Assembly (NCBI GenBank): GCA_019309815.1
Contig: JAFDFO010000294.1
Location: 1-5,026, forward strand
DNA from: Deltaproteobacteria bacterium
GTDB taxonomy: Bacteria > Desulfobacterota > Desulfobacteria > Desulfobacterales > C00003060
Reading direction: 5' to 3'
Length of the DNA: 5,026 nt
How positions within the stretch are numbered: position 1 is the first letter of the stretch; the number at the start of each line of letters is the position of its first letter. A program made the translations under genes and the position numbers. Below, in pieces: positions 1 to 5,026 of this stretch. Under the pieces are notes generated by a model that did no database searches, was not told the DNA's origin, and worked only from the letters and a program-made list of their open reading frames with translations.

Positions 1-32
1 AGAAGATCCGGTGAAATCGGCAGACCCGAAGG

Positions 33-157
33 GCCAAAGAAACGAAGGAAAGAATAGCCTAGCAACTAACTCGGCAAGGTGACAGATTTCGACGGCCCTG
101 CTCTGAGATAACCCTTTGCAATGGTATTGATTATTGTTGGTCCTTCGTTTTTTTGGC
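33..157. repeat. 17-bp inverted repeat with 91-base spacer in a gene-free end region
   Basis: The arm gccaaagaaacgaagga (33-49) pairs with tccttcgtttttttggc (141-157): 16 Watson-Crick pairs plus one G-T. It lies downstream of the DUF72 stop, in a 185-base stretch (1-185) where I can support no gene. No flanking target duplication is visible. It could be the ends of a small non-autonomous element or the closing stem of a structured transcript; neither can be shown from the sequence alone. Confidence 0.6.
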
Positions 158-185
158 GGTGGATTTGGGCTCCTGACCTAAATGA

Positions 186-1079
186 CTACTTTGATGACTG
201 TTGAAGGAGCTCTTGGAGGTTCTTGGCATTTTTTATGCCGTAGTTCTGGTAGCAATTGTTGAAAAGGACAAAGGTCTGTTCCGTCTCATTACTTGCCCCT
301 ATCACTTTCCCGGCCCATTTCCTGAGTTCCTCTTCATTGTACAGATATCGATATCGCTCCACGGTTTCTACTCCCTTTTTGAACCAGTTTTCCCGGTTTC
401 GCCCGTGGAAGCGGAAGTAAGCAATGCCTGCTGTGACGGCCACGGGTCCCTCCCAGCCTTTGACCCATGGCGCATCTACGACCACGGAGGAAATATTGTG
501 GTCTTTTAGGAACGCCAGCGATCTTTCCTGCTCAGGGTGTGTGATCCAGCTTCGGTTGCGGAATTCCACAGCCAGGTGATGTTTGGAGAGCTTTTCTCGC
601 ATCAGTTCGAACCATGCATAGGACCTGGTGGAAGGAACGAACCAGGGGGGAAACTGAAAAAGGAGGCATCCCAGCTTCCCTGCATCCTTCAGGGGCCTCA
701 AGGCCGAGGCAAACATGTCAAAAGCCGCTTCTACAACTTCCTTTGGGAATAGCTTTTCCCGGGCTTTCTCCAGGATTGCTGCAGGGAGCTCTTCTCTCAA
801 CACCTTTGGGATGCTTTTGACCAAAGTGGGGTGACCCGTGAGCATGGAATAGGCCTTGATGTGAAAAACAAATCCAGGCGGCGTCCGCTTTGCCCAGAGG
901 ACGGCATTTCTCTCGGGAGGCAAGGCATAGTAAGTGGAGTCTACTTCCACGGTATCAAAATGCTCGGCATAGAATCTAAGCCGGCCTTCCGCGGTAGTGA
1001 CTTGCCTCGGGTAGAAGGTGCCGCTTTCGATCAGGGTCTTGTCGGTCCAAGAGGCCGTGCCCACCCTTGTCCTTTCCAT
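186..1079 (-). CDS. DUF72 (YecE-like) TIM-barrel family protein
   Basis: This 297-residue protein has the hallmarks of the DUF72/YecE family along its whole length: VGTASW near the N-terminus (6-11), FYP, FDTVEVDSTYYALP (41-54), FVFHIKAYSMLTGH, VEFRNRSW (171-178), VVDAPW, YFRFHGRN (221-228), and C-terminal LFNNCYQNYGIKNAKNLQ. Length is normal to slightly long for the family. The biochemical function of DUF72 is not established; members adopt a TIM-barrel fold. I prefer the ATG at 1079 because AAAGGA lies 6 bases upstream and VGTASW then begins at residue 6, as is usual. An in-frame ATG at 1094 (five more residues) also has a purine-rich AGGGA upstream and cannot be excluded. The gene overlaps the end of the OB gene by about 100 bases on the same strand, which points to co-transcription and possible translational coupling. 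Its place behind lexA and dnaE2 hints at a DNA-repair or damage-response role, by association only. No signal peptide or membrane segment is seen. Confidence 0.9.
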   Translation of the reverse strand: MERTRVGTASWTDKTLIESGTFYPRQVTTAEGRLRFYAEHFDTVEVDSTYYALPPERNAVLWAKRTPPGFVFHIKAYSMLTGHPTLVKSIPKVLREELPAAILEKAREKLFPKEVVEAAFDMFASALRPLKDAGKLGCLLFQFPPWFVPSTRSYAWFELMREKLSKHHLAVEFRNRSWITHPEQERSLAFLKDHNISSVVVDAPWVKGWEGPVAVTAGIAYFRFHGRNRENWFKKGVETVERYRYLYNEEELRKWAGKVIGASNETEQTFVLFNNCYQNYGIKNAKNLQELLQQSSK

Positions 1080-1494
1080 ATCCGATCCTTTCATAAAATT
1101 CCCTGAGGGTCCAAAAACGCCTGGCTACAATCGATATGCCTCTTAATCCAAAACGGTTCAATACGCCCTCTACCAAGAGTACTGCACTGGCGAGGATCTT
1201 TTTTGCATATCGGGTATGAACATCTTCAAAGACGGTCAGATCAAAGAGCCCCTCTTCATCTTCCAGGGTCAAAAACAGCACCCTTTTTCTACTCTTCGTA
1301 GGGGGTGTATGAATAATGATGACGCGACCGGCTGTTCTTACCATGCTTCTATCGGATTTCCACTTTAAGGCGGTGCTTTGGATAAATCCATGCTTTTCAA
1401 GATCGGTCCTAAAAGGGGCCATGATGTGTGTGGAAGCAGTGACCTGCATCAGATCGGACTCGGTTAAAAACTGGTCAAGGGTTCTCCGATCCAT
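976..1494 (-). CDS. OB-fold protein resembling the detached C-terminal domain of DnaE2
   Basis: The product is about 172 residues. Residues about 50-127 match the OB-fold signature of DnaE/DnaE2 C-termini: VRTAGRVIII, then VLFLTLEDEEGLFDLTVFED, a hydrophobic strand in AVLLVEGVLNRFG, and SIVARRFWTL. The stretch THIMAPFRTDLEKHG (22-36) corresponds to the segment that precedes the OB domain in DnaE2. In the full-length polymerase this domain binds single-stranded template, so the gene most likely encodes the missing piece of the polymerase just upstream. The ATG at 1494 is preceded by AAAGGGG at an 8-base spacing. The open frame extends upstream to 1596, but that part crosses a period-8 repeat and is unlikely to be coding from its first ATG. 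It is in a different frame from dnaE2 and separated by 140 bases. The last 34 codons overlap the start of the DUF72 gene in another frame and do not look like a conserved tail, so an original stop may have been lost. It could be an expressed partner or a pseudogene fragment. Confidence 0.7.
   Translation of the reverse strand: MDRRTLDQFLTESDLMQVTASTHIMAPFRTDLEKHGFIQSTALKWKSDRSMVRTAGRVIIIHTPPTKSRKRVLFLTLEDEEGLFDLTVFEDVHTRYAKKILASAVLLVEGVLNRFGLRGISIVARRFWTLREFYERIGYGKDKGGHGLLDRQDPDRKRHLLPEASHYRGRPA
1086..1091 (-). promoter_or_regulatory. Ribosome binding site of the DUF72 gene
   Basis: On the minus strand AAAGGA ends 6 bases before the ATG at 1079. It supports the start that puts the family motif VGTASW at residue 6. 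It lies inside the overlapping OB reading frame, so ribosomes translating that frame would pass through it. Confidence 0.55.
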
Positions 1495-1502
1495 AGCAAA
1501 AG

Positions 1503-1509
1503 CCCCTTT
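1503..1509 (-). promoter_or_regulatory. Ribosome binding site of the OB-fold gene
   Basis: On the minus strand the sequence reads AAAGGGG, ending 8 bases before the ATG at 1494. It decides the start at 1494 over the open-frame ATG at 1596, which lies beyond a repeat and outside the family-like sequence. Confidence 0.6.
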
Positions 1510-1552
1510 ATTCAGGTTATTTGTTAACCATCCACGCAATGTGCAATACGCT

Positions 1553-1584
1553 GGAGTATTGGAGTACTGGAGTATTGGAGTACT
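1553..1584. repeat. Period-8 repeat array upstream of the OB gene
   Basis: Four 8-base units alternate perfectly: ggagtatt, ggagtact, ggagtatt, ggagtact, followed by a partial unit. The array lies 58 bases upstream of the OB gene start. It is in inverted orientation relative to the array at 1629-1652. Confidence 0.85.
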
Positions 1585-1628
1585 GGAAAACAACAACAGA
1601 AGTTCTATTTTTCTTGTCTAAACCCATC

Positions 1629-1694
1629 ACTCCATTATTCCAATATTCCATTATTCTTTATTCCGCATTCCCCATTCCGAGTTCCGCATTCGTT
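1629..1694. repeat. Period-8 then period-7 repeat array at the 3' end of dnaE2
   Basis: Three 8-base units (actccatt, attccaat, attccatt; 1629-1652) are followed by six 7-base units (attcttt, attccgc, attcccc, attccga, gttccgc, attcgtt; 1653-1694). The dnaE2 stop codon (1635-1637) and its last 19 codons, residues NECGTRNGECGIKNNGILE, are formed by this array. The region between it and the array at 1553-1584 (1585-1628) is AT-rich, with no gene seen. Confidence 0.85.
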
Positions 1695-4205
1695 TATTGG
1701 AACTCCCACGAATGCACCAACCAGAGAAAGCCTCAAGACAATCTCCTGTGGCAAATTGACCCTGGAGCAAAACGTTTTGACGCTAGTAAAGGGCCCGTTG
1801 TCCCGTTCACTTAAGATCCGGTCGCAGAATCTTGGCCCAAGCCCATTGAGAGCTAAAAGTCCAATGCGGATGCCCCTCTTTTCTGCTGTGTAGTCCTGAT
1901 GGCTGTAATTAATGTGAGGGCCTAGCACTTCAAATCCCTTTCTTTTTGCCTCGTTTAAGATAACGCTTTGGGGATAAGAGCCTACATAGCCTGCGTTGAG
2001 GAGCCCCAGGTAAAATTCAAGGGGATAATGGGCTTTGAGAAAAGCACTCTGGTAAGTGATATGGGCAAAGGAGGCTGCATGGGCCTTGCAAAAGCCATAG
2101 CCGGCAAAGCTTGCTACCATGGCAAAAATTTCCTCGGCTGTCTTTTGACTATAGCCTTTTCTTATAGCGCCCTGAATGAAAGAGGTGCCGATTCTTTCCA
2201 TCTCGGCAGCCGAACGCTCCTTGGTCATGGCCCGCCGCAATCGGTCGGCCTCAGCCATGGAAAAGCCGGCTATGCGGTGGGCAACTTTTAAGACCTGTTC
2301 CTGGAAAAGCACAACCCCATAGGTTTCCTGGAGGACTGGCCTAAGGTCCGGGTGAGGAGTCACCATATCTCCCTTCATCGGACCGGGCCTGAAAAGAGAG
2401 ATTTCAGCAATAATATCTGAAAATTTTTTGGGCTGAAGCCGTCCCAGAAGCTGACGCTGGCCAGGGGATTCAACCTGGAAGACGCCCACTGTTTCCGTGG
2501 TCCTCAGGAGACGAAAGGTCTTTTCATCATCTAAAGGGATGTTATCAAAATCTATAACAATGCCTTGTTGCGCAGAGAGATCTACAGCTTCTTGAATAGC
2601 TGTGTGCATACGAAGTCCTAAAAGATCAAGCTTCACGAGACCAAGGGCCTCTACATCATCCTTGTCGTACTGTACTACAGGGAAGCCTTTGTTGGACGTC
2701 TCCACAGGCACCCACGAGGCCAATTCATCTGGTGTGATAACCACACCACCCAGGTGCACTGAAAGCTGATACGGAAGGCCCGAAATCTTTGCAGCCATCC
2801 TTAAGAGTTCATACTCGTCCTGAAGGGGGGTATCTTTGAGTTCAGGAAGGGTCTGAGAAGCCGCCTCAATCTGGGAACTCTTCAAATGATATGGCAAAAA
2901 GGTCGTCAATCGATTGATCTTCTCGTAAGAATACCCGAAGGCCCTTCCAAGCTTACGTATGGCCCCGCGAGCCCTGAAGGTGGGGATCGTGGCCACCATG
3001 GCGGCTCGGCCTGCATATTTTTTCATGACATAGGCAATCACCTCATCCCGTCTCATAGAATCGAAGTCAAGATCTACATCAGGCATGTCTGAACGGCCTT
3101 CATTCAGAAACCGCTCGAATAAAAGGTCATGTGCCAGTGGGTCTACACCCCCCAAGAGCAAATAGACCACCAGAGATCCGGCAGCCGACCCCCTCACTGT
3201 ACAGCGAATCCCTTCTGTCTTGGCAAAATCCCGCACATCCTTGACCAGGAGAAAATACCCCGCGAGCCTCTTTTGGCGAATAAGATTCAGCTCCCGCTCC
3301 AGCTGCATAAGGGCTTTGTGTGTAACCCGCTTGTATGTGGTTGCCAGCGAGGAATAACAACGCTTTGTGAGGAATCTATCTGTACTTACACCTTCGGGGA
3401 CGGGGTAAGCGGGAGGGTGTATTTTGTTGATAGGAAGTTCCAGATGACACTGCTCTGCAATCTTTGCCGTATTTTCTATGGCTTCGGCGTAAGGGATGGC
3501 CGCATTCATCTCATTTTCTGTTTTGAGATAAAACAGGTCATTGGGAACCGCGTGGATATCCCTGTGATGAACCACCTGCTGGATACCGATGAGTCTTTGA
3601 TGGACCTCAAAGTCCTCTTTGTGCAAGAAAGCCACATCATTGGTGGCTACCAGGGCAAGCCCAACTTGCTCAGCCAGCCCTGCTGTGGCCTTCATGAGAG
3701 CCTGGTCTTCGTGAAGATCGTGGTCCTGGATCTCAACGAAGAGATGTTGTCCGAAGATGTCTTTGAGCATATGCAGCCAATCGCGTGCCTGTTCCATGTT
3801 TCCCATAGAGATCAGTCTCTGTAGCCTTCCGTCTTTTCCTCCGGTCAAGCAGATGAGATCCCGGGCAAACTGTTTAAGGGCACTCGGAGGACAGGCAGGT
3901 TTGCCTCTCGGACTTTCTGCGTATGCCCTGGATAGGAGGTGGCAGAGATTTTTATAACCCTCAAAGGAAGCGGCCAGCAGGGTCAGAGAAGTACTATCCC
4001 AGAGGGTCGCCTCTGACCCAAGAATCGGTTGAATGGTCTCGGATTTAGCAGCTTTGTAGAATCGGACAGCCCCATAGAGGCCATTCTTATCTGTCAAGGC
4101 AACAGCATCGAATCCCATCTCTTTTGCCCGCTGTACTAGAGCTTCAGGGGTAAATGTGCCATACAGAAAAGAAAAAGCGCTGTGAACGTGAAGGTGAACA
4201 AACAT
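1635..4205 (-). CDS. dnaE2: DnaE2/ImuC-like error-prone DNA polymerase III alpha subunit, C-terminally truncated
   Basis: This is a C-family replicative or translesion polymerase of 856 residues, against roughly 1000-1100 for full-length DnaE2. Order of regions: PHP domain (1 to about 250, starting MFVHLHVHS), palm with catalytic Asp378 and Asp380 in PDVDLDFD and Asp527 in LVKLDLLGLR, fingers (RPGPM at 606-610, FQEQVLKVA at 634-642, AGYGFCKAHAASFA at 701-714), and HhH region (about 776-830, GLLALNGLG). The DnaE2-like character rests on SRAYAESPRGKP and AAMVATIPTFRARGAIRKLG. Oddities: the PHP metal site is degenerate; the segment between MV (614-615) and HPDL (618-621) appears about 15 residues short; the chain stops just after the GAF motif (830-832), and its last 19 residues (838-856) are translated repeat DNA. 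The clamp-binding and OB regions are absent; a separate downstream gene carries the OB. The ATG at 4205 sits in a repeat with no Shine-Dalgarno, but two in-frame stops directly upstream and the canonical N-terminus fix it. It may be a functional short form, half of a split enzyme, or a decaying gene. Confidence 0.85.
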   Translation of the reverse strand: MFVHLHVHSAFSFLYGTFTPEALVQRAKEMGFDAVALTDKNGLYGAVRFYKAAKSETIQPILGSEATLWDSTSLTLLAASFEGYKNLCHLLSRAYAESPRGKPACPPSALKQFARDLICLTGGKDGRLQRLISMGNMEQARDWLHMLKDIFGQHLFVEIQDHDLHEDQALMKATAGLAEQVGLALVATNDVAFLHKEDFEVHQRLIGIQQVVHHRDIHAVPNDLFYLKTENEMNAAIPYAEAIENTAKIAEQCHLELPINKIHPPAYPVPEGVSTDRFLTKRCYSSLATTYKRVTHKALMQLERELNLIRQKRLAGYFLLVKDVRDFAKTEGIRCTVRGSAAGSLVVYLLLGGVDPLAHDLLFERFLNEGRSDMPDVDLDFDSMRRDEVIAYVMKKYAGRAAMVATIPTFRARGAIRKLGRAFGYSYEKINRLTTFLPYHLKSSQIEAASQTLPELKDTPLQDEYELLRMAAKISGLPYQLSVHLGGVVITPDELASWVPVETSNKGFPVVQYDKDDVEALGLVKLDLLGLRMHTAIQEAVDLSAQQGIVIDFDNIPLDDEKTFRLLRTTETVGVFQVESPGQRQLLGRLQPKKFSDIIAEISLFRPGPMKGDMVTPHPDLRPVLQETYGVVLFQEQVLKVAHRIAGFSMAEADRLRRAMTKERSAAEMERIGTSFIQGAIRKGYSQKTAEEIFAMVASFAGYGFCKAHAASFAHITYQSAFLKAHYPLEFYLGLLNAGYVGSYPQSVILNEAKRKGFEVLGPHINYSHQDYTAEKRGIRIGLLALNGLGPRFCDRILSERDNGPFTSVKTFCSRVNLPQEIVLRLSLVGAFVGVPINECGTRNGECGIKNNGILE

Positions 4206-4265
4206 TAGTCATTAGTCATTGGTCACTGGTCAGTTGCATGTTGCGAGTTGCGGGTTGCGAGTTGA
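4203..4265. repeat. Period-7 repeat array abutting the dnaE2 start codon
   Basis: Nine 7-base units lie end to end in strict register: cattagt, cattagt, cattggt, cactggt, cagttgc, atgttgc, gagttgc, gggttgc, gagttga. The unit drifts from a GTCATTA-like type to a GAGTTGC-like type with no break in the 7-base phase. The first three bases (4203-4205) are the complement of the dnaE2 start codon, so the gene begins inside the array. On the coding strand the sequence just before the ATG supplies TAA and TGA stops in the dnaE2 frame and no Shine-Dalgarno. Degenerate arrays of this kind occur between genes in several deltaproteobacterial genomes (general recollection, not checked). Confidence 0.85.
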
Positions 4266-4267
4266 TC

Positions 4268-4313
4268 AGGGGAGGGCTTTATGCCCTCCCGGGCGGGGAT
4301 AAACCCCGCCCCT
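4268..4313. repeat. GC-rich 46-bp quasi-palindrome forming two tandem hairpins
   Basis: Hairpin one pairs gggagggc (4270-4277) with gccctccc (4283-4290) around the loop tttat. Hairpin two pairs gggcgggg (4291-4298) with ccccgccc (4304-4311) around the loop ataaa. Both stems are 8 perfect base pairs. The loops are reverse complements of each other and the whole element is nearly palindromic about 4290/4291, with AGGGG and CCCCT ends, so one long stem is an alternative fold. No T-tract follows on the minus strand, so it is not a classical intrinsic terminator, although it could attenuate transcription between lexA and dnaE2 or stabilise mRNA. Its modular look suggests a dispersed genomic repeat. 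Confidence 0.85.
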
Positions 4314-4323
4314 ACATCTTTTC

Positions 4324-4421
4324 CTTTCAGCTTTGAGCTTTGAGCTTTCAGCTCCTTCGCCATGCGCTATGCCCTCTGCGCCTTGCGCCTTACGCCCTGC
4401 GCCTTACGCCCTGCGCCTTTC
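4324..4421. repeat. Period-7 repeat array overlapping the 3' end of lexA
   Basis: Fourteen 7-base units run in register: ctttcag and ctttgag types first (4324-4351), then transitional ctccttc, gccatgc, gctatgc and cctctgc, then alternating gccttgc, gccttac and gccctgc units up to gcctttc (4415-4421). As in the neighbouring array, the unit changes family without losing the 7-base phase. The lexA stop codon (4367-4369) and its last 17 codons lie inside. Because 7 is not a multiple of 3, adding or losing a unit would shift the frame of the LexA tail. Confidence 0.85.
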
Positions 4422-5023
4422 CGTATTAACACCGCCATGACCCCGAGTATTCTAAAAGACTTGGGATCATCCTTTTTGAAGATCAGGGCAGAGTACCTCG
4501 GATTGGCTGGTTCCAGCCTGATCTGGTCCATAGTCCGGTAAAAATATTTGAGGGTCACTTCATCTTCAATGAGGGCAGCCACGATATTACCGTTTTGGGC
4601 CTGGTCCTGGATCTTGATGATCACATAATCTCCATCCTGAATATGGGCACCCACCATGGAATCCCCTTTGACCTGAACCGCAAAGCATGCCTCAGTTCCA
4701 AAAAACCGCTTATCTATGCCCAAAAACTCCTCGATATTCTCAAGCGCTACAATAGGCATACCTGCCGCAACCCTGCCCACCACAGGAATTTGTCTTTCAG
4801 ACAAGGGACGCGCTCCAGGCAGGGTGATCCCGCGCCCTTTGCCGGGATGAATCTGAATTTGGCCCTTTTTCTCCAAAGACCTGAGATGAAAATGTGCCGT
4901 GTTGAGTGACTTAAACCCAAAAGTATGGCAAAGCTCTCTTAGAGTCGGTGGAAACCCGTGTTCTGCATTGAAATCCACAAGAAACTTCAATACCTGTGCT
5001 TGTTTGTCGGACAGGTTTTCCAT
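4367..5023 (-). CDS. lexA: LexA SOS repressor / self-cleaving S24 peptidase
   Basis: LexA represses SOS genes and, when bound to RecA filaments, cleaves itself. The 218-residue product has the N-terminal winged helix-turn-helix (about residues 1-68, starting MENLSDKQAQVLKFL, with PPTLREL leading into the recognition region). The C-terminal S24 domain has the cleavage site in VAAGMP (Ala87-Gly88), nucleophile Ser122 in GDSM, and general base Lys159 in EVTLKYF. The 35- and 37-residue spacings equal those of E. coli LexA (84/119/156), so the protein should be cleavable. The start is three bases from the window edge, so its ribosome binding site, promoter and operator cannot be seen. The family fold should end near residues 198-201 (ILGVMAVLIR). 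Residues 202-218, which repeat the pattern RKAQGV, are encoded entirely by a period-7 DNA repeat that also contains the TAG stop. It lies upstream of dnaE2 on the same strand, which suggests a LexA-controlled mutagenesis cassette. Confidence 0.95.
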   Translation of the reverse strand: MENLSDKQAQVLKFLVDFNAEHGFPPTLRELCHTFGFKSLNTAHFHLRSLEKKGQIQIHPGKGRGITLPGARPLSERQIPVVGRVAAGMPIVALENIEEFLGIDKRFFGTEACFAVQVKGDSMVGAHIQDGDYVIIKIQDQAQNGNIVAALIEDEVTLKYFYRTMDQIRLEPANPRYSALIFKKDDPKSFRILGVMAVLIRKGAGRKAQGVRRKAQRA

Positions 5024-5026
5024 AAG

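Noticed and set aside
1..92. Possible C-terminal ends of a plus-strand gene (frames stopping at 57 and at 92)
   Set aside because: Too short, no recognisable family sequence, and composition (lysine/arginine-rich tail) is not decisive.
1..140. A riboswitch, SRP RNA, tmRNA or intron fragment
   Set aside because: I compared it with remembered core motifs and found no convincing match; only the inverted repeat is supported.
201..1106. Several plus-strand open frames opposite the DUF72 gene
   Set aside because: They are antisense to a well-supported family protein and show no recognisable motifs or ribosome binding sites.
1968..3957. Plus-strand and other-frame open frames inside dnaE2, including one of 231 codons
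   Set aside because: They lie within a gene with conserved polymerase motifs throughout, and their translations look like frame shadows.
4268..4313. Rho-independent terminator between lexA and dnaE2
   Set aside because: Stems are strong but no T-tract follows on either strand.
4206..4366. LexA operator between lexA and dnaE2
   Set aside because: The spacer is repeat and hairpin sequence; no spaced dyad typical of known SOS boxes stands out, and the likely operator lies upstream of lexA outside the window.
4203..4421. Possible CRISPR array
   Set aside because: Units are 7 bases with no spacers, and no cas genes are nearby.

Overview
The window carries a compact, single-strand (minus) block of four genes in the order lexA, a DnaE2-type DNA polymerase III alpha subunit, a short OB-fold gene, and a DUF72 (YecE-like) gene. 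The coding strand therefore runs from about 5023 down to 186. Base composition is near 50% G+C by eye. The heptamer-style intergenic repeats and the lexA-dnaE2 pairing suggest a deltaproteobacterial (Desulfobacterota-like) genome. That assignment is an inference from general knowledge, because no rRNA or other marker gene is present.

Region by region: 4367-5023 is a complete LexA repressor whose start lies three bases from the window edge, so its promoter and any SOS box are outside. 4203-4421 is a gene-poor spacer made almost wholly of period-7 repeat arrays flanking a GC-rich 46-bp quasi-palindrome. 1635-4205 is an 856-residue polymerase with PHP, palm, thumb, fingers and HhH regions but no C-terminal OB domain. 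1495-1634 is a second spacer with period-8 and period-7 arrays in inverted orientation. 976-1494 encodes a protein of about 172 residues that looks like the missing OB domain of the polymerase. 186-1079 (or 1094) is a DUF72 protein. 1-185 has no supported gene but holds a 17-bp inverted repeat.

Functionally this looks like an SOS mutagenesis cassette: a LexA regulator followed by an error-prone DnaE2/ImuC polymerase, without the imuA/imuB genes that often accompany it. The polymerase appears broken or split: its OB domain is a separate gene in another frame, about 15 residues seem to be missing near the conserved RPGP motif, and the PHP metal site is degenerate. The three palm aspartates are intact.

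The most unusual feature is that simple-unit repeats touch four of the gene borders: the 3' end of lexA, the start codon of dnaE2, the 3' end of dnaE2, and the region just upstream of the OB gene. The last 17 LexA residues and last 19 DnaE2 residues are translated repeat. Repeat expansion or insertion is a plausible cause of the polymerase split, but the sequence alone does not prove it.
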